DNA of 64,000 nucleotides from Fulvivirga sp965227525. Its GTDB lineage: Bacteria > Bacteroidota > Bacteroidia > Cytophagales > Cyclobacteriaceae. The position numbers and the translations under genes were made by a program. Of the stretch, positions 55,514 to 63,005 are shown piece after piece. Position 1 is the first letter of the stretch. Each line of letters opens with the position of its first letter. Below the pieces are notes generated by a model, which did no database searches, was not told the DNA's origin, and was given only the letters and a program-made list of their open reading frames with translations. The stretch spans positions 3,348,001-3,412,000 of the forward strand of contig OZ245762.1 in the NCBI GenBank assembly GCA_965227525.1, written 5' to 3'.

Positions 55514-55609
55514 TGCTTGCGTCTTTGGTGCTCCTTTTAAGTTAATCAAAATAGTTGCCTAAAAAGTCAGGGGTATGACTTAGTGTATTATGGGGCTGCT
55601 GAAAAGAGC

Positions 55610-55679
55610 TGTCATCCTGAACTTGATTGAGGGTCTCTTTTAAGTAGAGTCGTCTGACTCTCGAAGTGGTCAGACGACT
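55610..55679. repeat. Composite repeat B+A (copy 5 of A)
   Basis: TCATCCTGAACTTGATTGAGG-type B variant (55610-55640), then palindrome A (55648-55679) with arms GTCGTCTGAC and GTGGTCAGACGAC. Confidence 0.7.
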
Positions 55680-55843
55680 AGCCGCTGCAGCCAGTTGTAC
55701 CAGACAACCACCGGACGGGCTCTAGCCGCCCGATGGCTTCTCACGGACCTCCATTTTACTGGTTATTGCGAGGAAGCATGACGAAGCAATCTTTTTGAGC
55801 GAAGTGCAAAACACTAGCAAAGCTCGCTGTTGTCATTTTTCAT

Positions 55844-56023
55844 TTTTTGTCTTGACACAAAAAACGAAACAAAAAAAGTCAAGGCTTTGCCTAAATTCCT
55901 GGAATTTTGTCAGAGACTACAAGGAATCCTAAACTCATCACGCTTATGGCGTGATTCAAACAAAGGATTCCATCAAAATCAGTCATGGACAAAATTCCTT
56001 AACGGAATTAAGCCAAGGCCTAT
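55844..56023. repeat. Hairpin-rich dispersed repeat, family C (copy 3)
   Basis: Full copy with the same hairpins in the same order as 53137 and 54377. The identical 41-bp core lies at 55934-55974. The final hairpin reads AATTCC-TTAAC-GGAATT. Confidence 0.8.
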
Positions 56024-56060
56024 GAGCAATTAGGATGAGCAATTCATAACACAAGTCATG

Positions 56061-56148
56061 TTTCATTCTCCTCAGAGTTACTCACCAGAGAACTCTGAGG
56101 GCCTCTGGAACTCAGGGTTCCTTAGCAGGTGACTCTGAGTGAGTGAAA
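56061..56148. mobile_element. MITE-like element (copy 1)
   Basis: A roughly 87-bp element with imperfect terminal inverted repeats (TTTCATTCTCCTCAGAGT against TTTCACTCACTCAGAGT) inserted in a dispersed-repeat unit. The matching empty sites at 56546/56547 and 53062/53063 read GTCATGCTGAGC, while the filled site has ATG on both sides, consistent with a 3-bp target duplication. No coding capacity. Confidence 0.75.
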
Positions 56149-56240
56149 TGCTGAGCACAGCGAAGCAACTTACTAAGTAATGGAAAAGTGTACTCAATCA
56201 ACTTAGTAAGATCCCTACAGGATGACTTGTAAGGTGGTAC

Positions 56241-56271
56241 TGTATCCCCTTGAGGGGATTATAGGGGTGAA
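56241..56271. repeat. CCCC/GGGG dispersed element (family D)
   Basis: TGTATCCCCTTGAGGGGATT followed by ATAGGGGTGA. It also occurs at 49281, 54158 and 56610, usually next to an ATCCC-type unit or a CTAAGCGCGAAGCGC unit. Confidence 0.75.
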
Positions 56272-56364
56272 TTCTCCATCTAAGACCCCTACGGGATGAC
56301 CTGTCCTTCTGAACTAAGCGCGAAGCGCTGAGAGTAGAGGGTATTGCGTAAATTTTCTCTTCTC

Positions 56365-56510
56365 CTTTTTGTCTTGACACAAAAAAGCCTGTCCCGAAGA
56401 CTATCGTGAGAGGAAAAAAGTCAAGGCTGTACCTGAAATAGCTAAGAGCATAGCGCTAAGCGCATAGAGTTATTATTTCATCTCCAGTCAGAATTGAGCC
56501 AAGGCCGATA
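56365..56510. repeat. Family C, internally replaced partial copy
   Basis: The 5' TTGACAC arm is retained with a 27-bp insertion in its A-rich loop, and the 3' end GAATTGAGCCAAGGCCG is retained, but the hairpin core is replaced by CTAAGCGCATAGAG-type sequence. Confidence 0.6.
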
Positions 56511-56609
56511 ATCAATTGGCGATGAGCGACTCACAACACAAGTCATGCTGAGCACAGCGAAGCAACTTACTAAGTAATGGAGAAGTGTACTCAATCAACT
56601 TAGCAAGAC

Positions 56610-56640
56610 TGTGTCCCCTTTAGGGGATTATAGGGGTGAA
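56610..56640. repeat. CCCC/GGGG dispersed element (family D)
   Basis: TGTGTCCCCTTTAGGGGATT then ATAGGGGTGAA, a fourth copy of the family at 49281, 54158 and 56241. Confidence 0.7.
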
Positions 56641-56700
56641 TAAGCAAAGAGCTAAGCGCGAAGGGCTAAGAGTCTAGAGTATTGCGTAAATTTATCTCTT

Positions 56701-56744
56701 CTCCTTTTTGTCTTGACACAAAAAGAAGGAAAAAAGTCAAGGCC
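56701..56744. repeat. Family C, 5'-end fragment
   Basis: Only the first hairpin is present (CTTGACAC, A-rich loop, AGTCAAGGCC), then the sequence diverges. Confidence 0.6.
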
Positions 56745-56873
56745 AGTCGTTTACTGGCTTTTAGTAGTTTCAAACTACGAATCTGCTTTTATCAATATCT
56801 TACATGATGGTTAATATCCCTACGGGATGACCTGTCCTTTTAAAAGGCATCAGACTCTAACAGTTGGCCCTCT

Positions 56874-56977
56874 CCGCTTAGCTCTTTGCTCTATGCACTA
56901 TGCTCTTCGCTCACTCCGCTCTGCCCTTACCGCTTTGCTCCATGCTCTTTGCTCTTTGCTCTCTCCGCTTTGCTTTA
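56874..56977. repeat. Low-complexity GCTCTTTGCTC run
   Basis: About ten imperfect copies of an 8-11-bp unit (GCTCTTTGCTC, GCTCTATGC, GCTCTCTCCGC). It is almost free of long A/T tracts and unlike the surrounding sequence. Confidence 0.7.
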
Positions 56978-56984
56978 TGACTGA

Positions 56985-57115
56985 CTTATCATACATTAAA
57001 TCCTGTTATTGGTATATTTGCATGATTTATCATACATATTTATCGTAATTGAAACTTGTATTACTTATCATACGTTAGTATCTTTATATAGCTATAACGA
57101 ACGATATTTCATACA
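56985..57115 (+). promoter_or_regulatory. hipBA control region with three operator-like direct repeats
   Basis: The 9-mer TTATCATAC occurs three times in direct orientation (56986-56994, 57027-57035, 57065-57073), about 40 bp apart. A promoter fits around the third: TTG (57056-57058), 20 bp, TATCTTTA (57079-57086). A perfect second -7 element TATATTTG is at 57013-57020. The repeat between -33 and -7 would let HipB block transcription, as known for HipB in Escherichia coli, though its operator sequence differs. Confidence 0.65.
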
Positions 57116-57448
57116 ATGGACTATACTACAATGAGTGATCAGGCGCTGACGGAAACCCTCGGGGATTTCATCAAACAAAACCGGCTCAACCAAAACCGCA
57201 CGCAGCAAGAGGTGGCCAGTAAGGCTGGCATCAGCCGCTCGACCTTAAGTCTGCTGGAGCGTGGTGAAACCGTTACACTCAACACCTTCATTCGTGTATT
57301 GCGTGTGCTCGACCTCCTCCACATTATGGATACCTTCGAGATAAAACCCCAGCTCAGTCCGTTGGAGTTGGCAAAAATGCAGCGTGACCAACGCAAAAGA
57401 GCGCGCAAGACCAACGACAGTGACGATAAACCAGAAAGCGAATGGTAA
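57116..57448 (+). CDS. hipB: HipB-like HTH antitoxin
   Basis: A 110-residue protein with an XRE-type helix-turn-helix (about residues 16-65; 'TQQEVASKAGISRSTLSLLERGE') and a basic, charged tail. Its gene overlaps hipA by 7 nt. It probably neutralises HipA and represses the operon through the repeated sites upstream. The sequence is clearly richer in G and C than the core genome, a sign of transfer. The start ATG at 57116 lies about 23 bp after the predicted transcription start. Confidence 0.9.
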   Translation: MDYTTMSDQALTETLGDFIKQNRLNQNRTQQEVASKAGISRSTLSLLERGETVTLNTFIRVLRVLDLLHIMDTFEIKPQLSPLELAKMQRDQRKRARKTNDSDDKPESEW

Positions 57449-58752
57449 CGACTGCTTTTGTGAAAATATGGGGCAATACCGTAGGCGCTGTGGCCTGGGA
57501 CAGCGACAGCCAGTACGCAAGCTTTGAGTACGACCCTCGTTTTCTTGAAAAAGGCTGGGAACTCTCCCCTATTAAAATGCCGCTATCGCAAGGCAGCCGT
57601 ATTTTCTCATTTCCTGACCTGCGTAAGCCCAAATACAGCGAATTCGACACTTTCAAAGGATTGCCCGGCCTGCTGGCCGATGTGTTGCCCGACAAATATG
57701 GCAATGCACTCATCAACTCGTGGCTGGCACAAAACGGCCGGCCGCCTGACAGTATGAACCCCGTAGAGCAATTGTGCTTTATAGGCACACGTGGTGTTGG
57801 TGCGTTGGAATTTGAGCCCTCTACCATGGGTGTTGCAAAAAATACCTTTGAAGTGGAGCTGGACAGTCTCGTGACCGTAGCGCAAAAAATGTTAGCCTAC
57901 AGGGAAAATTTTAAGACTGATCTCTCACAAGACGAAACCCAATCGATGCGTGAGATCCTGAAGATAGGTACCTCAGCAGGAGGTGCCCGACCCAAAGCGG
58001 TGATTGCTTACAATGACAAAACCGGTGAAGTACGCTCCGGGCAGACACTTGCTCCAAAAGGTTTCAAGCATTACCTCATTAAGCTCGATGGTGTGAGTGA
58101 TGCCCAGTTTGGCCAAAGCCATGGTTACGGACGGGTAGAGATGGCTTACTATCATATGGCGCTGAACTGCGGTATTGAGATGATGCCTTCACTGCTATTA
58201 GAAGAAAACGGTCGCGCGCATTTTATGACGATGCGGTTTGATCGTGATGAAGGCAACACCCACCACCATGTACAGTCCTGGTGTGCGATGACGCACCGTG
58301 ATTTTAACGATGTACACAGCTTTAGTTACGAGCAGCTTTTTCAGACCATGCGCGAGTTGCGACTCTCCTACCCTGAAGCCGAAGAAATGTTTCGCAGGAT
58401 GGTCTTCAATGTGGTGGCCAAAAACTGTGACGACCATACCAAGAACTTTTCGTTTATGCTCAAGCAAAATGGACATTGGACATTAGCTCCGGCCTATGAT
58501 CTGTGCCATGCCTACCGCCCCGACAGTGTGTGGGTGAGCCAGCATGCCCTAAGTATCAATGGCAAGCGACAAAACATCACTCGTGATGACTTGCTGGCCG
58601 TTGCCAAACAGATGAACATAAAAAAAGCACCCGCCATCATCGACCAGGTAGTAAATGTGGTTGGACAATGGCCACAATATGCTAAAGCACAAGGCGTAGA
58701 CAAGCAAAAGATAAAGGCGATTGAGGGGACGTTGGAGTTGGTTAGCGCTTAG
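57442..58752 (+). CDS. hipA: HipA-family kinase toxin
   Basis: A 436-residue HipA. The P-loop-like G-rich segment is 'GTSAGGARPKAVI' (176-188), the ATP-binding lysine region 'YLIKLDG' (211-217), the catalytic loop 'NCDDHTKNFSF' (328-338) and the metal loop 'APAYDLC' (349-355). HipA phosphorylates glutamyl-tRNA synthetase and causes growth arrest and persistence in E. coli. Here the domain order and length are complete. It overlaps hipB. Codon use and composition resemble hipB but not the neighbours. Confidence 0.92.
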   Translation: MVTTAFVKIWGNTVGAVAWDSDSQYASFEYDPRFLEKGWELSPIKMPLSQGSRIFSFPDLRKPKYSEFDTFKGLPGLLADVLPDKYGNALINSWLAQNGRPPDSMNPVEQLCFIGTRGVGALEFEPSTMGVAKNTFEVELDSLVTVAQKMLAYRENFKTDLSQDETQSMREILKIGTSAGGARPKAVIAYNDKTGEVRSGQTLAPKGFKHYLIKLDGVSDAQFGQSHGYGRVEMAYYHMALNCGIEMMPSLLLEENGRAHFMTMRFDRDEGNTHHHVQSWCAMTHRDFNDVHSFSYEQLFQTMRELRLSYPEAEEMFRRMVFNVVAKNCDDHTKNFSFMLKQNGHWTLAPAYDLCHAYRPDSVWVSQHALSINGKRQNITRDDLLAVAKQMNIKKAPAIIDQVVNVVGQWPQYAKAQGVDKQKIKAIEGTLELVSA

Positions 58753-58826
58753 TTCAATTAACAATGAACTATTAGCAATTGTCAGTGACTTGCATAGTGG
58801 TAAAAACCCTGCGGGATAATTGATGT

Positions 58827-58912
58827 CTTCATTCCCCTCAGAGTTACTCATTGAGAACTTTGAGGTATCAGGAATTCAGGGTCCCTTGGCAGGTGCCTCT
58901 GAGTGGGTGAAA
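58827..58912. mobile_element. MITE-like element (copy 2) overlapping the 3' end of mcrC
   Basis: About 86 bp similar to 56061-56148, with ends CTTCATTCCCCTCAGAGT and GCCTCTGAGTGGGTGAAA. No clear target duplication remains. The mcrC stop codon and its last dozen codons lie inside it. Confidence 0.7.
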
Positions 58913-60141
58913 TTACCATCGATCATATCCCATACCTCATTATAGCCATCTCTCCTCAACTTATTGCTCTCATCTAATATATTCAGGAAAGCTAATGTAC
59001 ATCCATGGTCTGAAACCATTCCTTTATGATATTTGCCATTTGTATCTTTAGGGCTTTTAGTTGTTCTTGGATAGATTAAAACACTATTAGCGCATTCCCA
59101 ATAAATATTATAAGCAAACATTTGTTTTAAGTCATTGTCAGATGGCTTAGACTGATCAAGTACTTTCCATTTAGTATCGATAATAAAGGTTTCATCTCCC
59201 CTTCTAATAACAATATCAGGTTTGATCACTTTGTTCTCCCAAAACTGCTGTCTCCTTTGAGGTAATACTTGAGTATTTTCGTCTTTTGATTTAAGTAATT
59301 GTCTGTAAACAAACTCTTCCCACAAACTATTCATGTCAAATAAAATAGCTAGAAGATCATTTGAGCCTCCAGTTATGTCTGGTGAATAGTTTAAAATAAT
59401 CAATTTGGCTATTTCTAAAGCCCTTTTGTAATGGATTGTTTTTCGATCTAGTTTGAGCCTTTCAAAGGACTTTTTAGTTATATGACGCCTTTCTATCTCT
59501 GGATAATTGAACAAGGTTCTTTTAATTCCATCAGCAAGAGAATGATTATGATTAACCCTATCAAGAACATGCAGACCTTCCAATAAGATTTGATTAGCCA
59601 AATGCTGCTTATCATATATAGAATGCTCCGTATAAAAACGCTCCTTATGAATCGTATTTTTAGAAATATGCTTTGGAAATACAATTGAACCTCGCAGCGA
59701 ATTTATATTTCCTTGATTGTTGCGGTATTTTTTGATTAGTCCTCGTCTAATCAAGTTGTTGACTTCCTTTAAATATTCCTCGAAATAAAGATCAAGTAAT
59801 GAATTATGTCGATACTTCAGTTGAGCCTCAGAAAAGGAATCCATTTTTATGAAGTGGCACTGTTTGAGCATGTGAAATAAAATGGATTGCCATAATAGCT
59901 CATCATCCTCCGCTAAGGACTTAATTTTCGGCAGTATTTCAATTGTCAGTTGTCCTGTCTGGATAACACCAACATATTGCCTGAATTTTACTCCTCTATG
60001 TACGAGTGTGTAATACTTATTTTCATTCTTTTCATTGTATTTAGCCAATGCATCAAAATGCTTTTGTTTGAAGATTACACCATCTTTAACCTGGTTTACC
60101 TTCAAAGTTTCATGCTCAAATACCCTGATTATTTTACTCAT
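58876..60141 (-). CDS. mcrC: McrC-like restriction nuclease subunit
   Basis: A 421-residue McrC. The N-terminal region interacts with McrB in this family; the C-terminal PD-(D/E)xK nuclease has 'IKPDIVIRR' (P308-D309) and 'FIIDTKWKVL' (D322, K324). It overlaps mcrB by 4 nt (ATGA). The last 12 residues (NFTHSEAPAKGP) are encoded by a MITE-like repeat and so are probably not original. The conserved catalytic part is intact. Together with McrB it cuts modified DNA. Confidence 0.93.
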   Translation of the reverse strand: MSKIIRVFEHETLKVNQVKDGVIFKQKHFDALAKYNEKNENKYYTLVHRGVKFRQYVGVIQTGQLTIEILPKIKSLAEDDELLWQSILFHMLKQCHFIKMDSFSEAQLKYRHNSLLDLYFEEYLKEVNNLIRRGLIKKYRNNQGNINSLRGSIVFPKHISKNTIHKERFYTEHSIYDKQHLANQILLEGLHVLDRVNHNHSLADGIKRTLFNYPEIERRHITKKSFERLKLDRKTIHYKRALEIAKLIILNYSPDITGGSNDLLAILFDMNSLWEEFVYRQLLKSKDENTQVLPQRRQQFWENKVIKPDIVIRRGDETFIIDTKWKVLDQSKPSDNDLKQMFAYNIYWECANSVLIYPRTTKSPKDTNGKYHKGMVSDHGCTLAFLNILDESNKLRRDGYNEVWDMIDGNFTHSEAPAKGP

Positions 60142-62741
60142 TGTTTGTAAATTGAAACAAAGGATTCTTTATCCCATCGTTTTGAAGATACAAGTTTGAA
60201 AATGCTCTTCTCGCTTAATTCTTCTCTGATATCTACATCATAATCCTTAAAATCAAAGAGTTTAGTGTGCCCATTTATTTTTTCTATAAAACCTGAGCCC
60301 AAAACCAAACCAATTTTAGCTATATCTCCAAAGAAATATTCCTGAAGCAACGGGATTACCTTGTTTTCAAATGCTGTCTTTAAATCATCAAGCGTTTTTA
60401 GATTAATAAAATACGAGTGCCCAATTTTGTGATCACTGTCAATTAGGAGCTCAATTCGTTCATTAATTGTTCTAAGTAGCTTTCTTAAGTCTATACCATC
60501 AATTTCATCATCTGTGAGTACGTCATAATCCGGGGGCATTTCATCAAAAGAAAATCGTCTACGCAAAGCAGTATCTAATGCTTCTACGCTTCGATCTGCT
60601 GTATTCATCGTGCCAAGTACATAGATATTAGACGGCACCTGGAATGGCTCCTTTGAATAAGGTAGTATAACTTCAAGGGGTTCATCACCATCTGTGCGTT
60701 TATCCTCTTCCAGCAAAGTAATTAATTCACCAAATATGGAAGAAACATTGCCTCTATTGATTTCATCTATGATGAGTACATAGCGATTTTCTTTTTCATC
60801 TTCTGAGGTTGTCTCTGTCATTACCTTAGTTAATGAATCACTGTCCAGAAAAAACTCCTTTTTAATTGAAGCATTATCAAGTTTGTATATAGGCTGCATT
60901 TGAAAGCTCATTTCATACACCTCACCCACGGGAATATCTTCTCCAACATATATCCATTCAACTGTCCTGAAGTGATTATATTGGATTGGTGAATCCTTTT
61001 TGAATTCATAACCTCCAATTACTCTTCCAAGAGCCCTGAAATATTTGTTTCCATTACTTACCAGAACATAGTTTCCTTTTTTTAAAATATGTATGAAGGT
61101 ATTTAATGCTTGCGCAGAATATGGTGTCAATTCTGACTCTTTTACCTTTTCAATAATTTCTTGCTCATTTAAATTTGAGAAATCAATTTGATCACCATAC
61201 CCCAGTGCTATCACATTATTCCGAATACAGTATTCGAATATAACTTGATCTTCCGTTTTGCTACTGTCGCCTAATGATATTTTGAAAAATTGTTCATTCT
61301 TAAAATCATCTCTCTTAATTGTAACAGGCTTATCTCTCCTAATTTGTTTTGATTTTTTAGAATCACGAGACAACCGACAAAGCTTTTTAAAAATGCCACC
61401 TTCAATTTCGTAGAAAACTCTTTTATTGTCATCATCAGTCGTTTTAGGCTTTATTCCCTCTACAAAATCTTCATAGCTGTAAGACTGGTGAAAAGTGCAA
61501 AAGGCAATCTTTCCATTAGTCTCATCCCAATCTTTTATGAGTAATCTTTCAAATTCCTCTTTTAGTTTATCACGATCGTCATAATGTTTTTGATAGAATT
61601 CCGGACTGACTATCTTAATAGCTTCATTAATCGTATTATACGTCTTTCCAGTGCCTGGTGGGCCATATAAAATTCGATTAAGCGATAAATATTTAGATGA
61701 TTTAACCTCGCCCAACTCCTTTTCTTGAGCATCTTCATTATTTTCAGTAAAGATTCCCCAAAGTCTTTCACTTAATTTAATTATGTCTTCTTCCTTCTGT
61801 TTTTGTTCAGCCAGAATACTATATTTTTCGGGAAAACTTTTAGCTGACTTCCCGAAGAATTTAATCAAATAATTTACTGCCTTAGGGGAATATATATGAG
61901 GTATATTTTTGTTGTATAGTGCCGCTACTTTCCACTTAAACATATGCCCTAGAGAAGACTGATCAACTACTTCCAATTCGTCCTTTTGTGAAGCCTCAAT
62001 AACTGCTATCAGCTCTTCTTTGATTTTGTCAAAGGCCGTTTCTCTGTCTTTACCAAACTTACCCACCCATTTGTATTGACCATCAGACTCATAACCTGAC
62101 CTATCATCAGGTGCTTCATTACGCATTTTAAAAATACCAAACTTGTAGGCTGACCCTCCCCAAATGCTACCTAACTTCTCCGTTCGCTTCTCTAGCCAAT
62201 AACAAAAAGAATCATCTCTTTCAAGGTTAGTATATTCCTCAATTTGCATAGCCTTAACTCTTTCTATCGGCCATGCTTCTAAAAAATCATTCCAGGTTTG
62301 TTGCTTTGTACTCATAGTATTTGCTTTTATTAAGCCTGCTTCTTCGGCTTTCTTCAAAAATGAATGGACTTCACTCTTCGGATGGTTAAAGGCTATTTCA
62401 AGGTTATTCTTTATTCTACTCTTTTCAAGGTTTAGGAGTTCCTCTTCTGAGGTATCGGGAAAAATGCCTGCTATGTCATCATTTTCACGGTCTAAGGCAA
62501 CTAGAAATGATTTCAGTATTTCTTCTCCATAAATACTCTCCTTGCGACTGATTTTAAAAGATTTGGTGTCATATCCAAAAGACGCTTTACAAAAGGCTTT
62601 GACGTCTTCTTTCTTCGTACTGCGTAATGTAAAATCTTGTGTAGTCGCACTACCAGGAACTCTTAAAACATAAGCATATTCAGAAGGAAGTAGTGTCCTA
62701 GCATAATCGATTAGTGCTTGTTTGAATTCCTTGAGTTTCAC
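60138..62741 (-). CDS. mcrB: McrB-like AAA+ GTPase with an inserted PUA/EVE-like domain
   Basis: An 867-residue motor protein of a restriction system. About residues 150-250 form an N-terminal domain common in McrB homologues of this phylum (WPIERVKAMQIEEYTNLE). The AAA+ core has Walker A 'GPPGTGKT' (360-367), Walker B 'YVLIIDEINRGN' (654-665), the McrB signature 'MNTADRS' (712-718) and 'ALRRRF' (725-730). A domain of about 145 residues (about 475-620; 'NNVIALGYGDQIDF', 'GNYVLVSNGNKYFRALGRV') sits between the motor motifs and looks PUA/EVE-like, which would read modified bases. The start is GTG at 62741. It lies 6 bp behind the small gene. Confidence 0.9.
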   Translation of the reverse strand: MKLKEFKQALIDYARTLLPSEYAYVLRVPGSATTQDFTLRSTKKEDVKAFCKASFGYDTKSFKISRKESIYGEEILKSFLVALDRENDDIAGIFPDTSEEELLNLEKSRIKNNLEIAFNHPKSEVHSFLKKAEEAGLIKANTMSTKQQTWNDFLEAWPIERVKAMQIEEYTNLERDDSFCYWLEKRTEKLGSIWGGSAYKFGIFKMRNEAPDDRSGYESDGQYKWVGKFGKDRETAFDKIKEELIAVIEASQKDELEVVDQSSLGHMFKWKVAALYNKNIPHIYSPKAVNYLIKFFGKSAKSFPEKYSILAEQKQKEEDIIKLSERLWGIFTENNEDAQEKELGEVKSSKYLSLNRILYGPPGTGKTYNTINEAIKIVSPEFYQKHYDDRDKLKEEFERLLIKDWDETNGKIAFCTFHQSYSYEDFVEGIKPKTTDDDNKRVFYEIEGGIFKKLCRLSRDSKKSKQIRRDKPVTIKRDDFKNEQFFKISLGDSSKTEDQVIFEYCIRNNVIALGYGDQIDFSNLNEQEIIEKVKESELTPYSAQALNTFIHILKKGNYVLVSNGNKYFRALGRVIGGYEFKKDSPIQYNHFRTVEWIYVGEDIPVGEVYEMSFQMQPIYKLDNASIKKEFFLDSDSLTKVMTETTSEDEKENRYVLIIDEINRGNVSSIFGELITLLEEDKRTDGDEPLEVILPYSKEPFQVPSNIYVLGTMNTADRSVEALDTALRRRFSFDEMPPDYDVLTDDEIDGIDLRKLLRTINERIELLIDSDHKIGHSYFINLKTLDDLKTAFENKVIPLLQEYFFGDIAKIGLVLGSGFIEKINGHTKLFDFKDYDVDIREELSEKSIFKLVSSKRWDKESFVSIYKQ

Positions 62742-62747
62742 CTCTAA

Positions 62748-63005
62748 CTATTCGACTTTAAATACGACATAAGGCCAACTGTAATTGCTATAAATGAAAG
62801 GTGTACCCCCCTGCCGACTGGTAATTTTAGCTCTGATACGAAAGCGGGTTCCCACAGGATAATCATAGCTTAATTCTTTGGAGCACTGCACATGCATCCA
62901 TGGTAAAAAAGGGTCTTGATTAGGCAAGGGTCTAATATGGACAGGTCCGCACAAACCAGAACCGGATTCGTAATAACTCTCTACAATAATCTCCTGATAA
63001 CTCAT
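62748..63005 (-). CDS. Small beta-rich protein between DNA methylase and mcrB
   Basis: An 85-residue protein with no signal peptide. The pattern of the second half, 'YPVGTRFRIRAKITSRQGGTPFIYSNY', looks like an OB- or SH3-like small beta barrel. It overlaps the methylase gene by 4 nt (ATGA) and precedes mcrB by 6 nt. I do not recognise a family. By position it is a specificity or accessory subunit of the restriction system, which is inference. Confidence 0.65.
   Translation of the reverse strand: MSYQEIIVESYYESGSGLCGPVHIRPLPNQDPFLPWMHVQCSKELSYDYPVGTRFRIRAKITSRQGGTPFIYSNYSWPYVVFKVE

Larger units (their letters stand above)
55514..57115. other. 1.6-kb spacer: no gene, dense repeat mosaic and the hip control region
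   Basis: I see no convincing gene between the redoxin fusion and hipB. In order: a B+A composite (55610-55679); family C copy 3 (55844-56023); a MITE-like element (56061-56148); CCCC/GGGG elements (56241-56271 and 56610-56640); two partial family C copies (56365-56510 and 56701-56744); a GCTCTTTGCTC-type low-complexity run (56874-56977); and the hip operator region. Confidence 0.8.

Noticed and set aside
54319..56033. Small plus- and minus-strand reading frames in the repeat mosaic (e.g. near 54384, 54581, 55830)
   Set aside because: They follow the repeat units, lack ribosome-binding sites, and the peptide likeness between copies comes from identical bases in a hairpin-rich element.
56985..57073. 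CRISPR-like direct repeats
   Set aside because: Only three 9-bp copies, no conserved 25-40-bp repeat and no spacers of fixed size; they sit in a promoter and fit operator sites.
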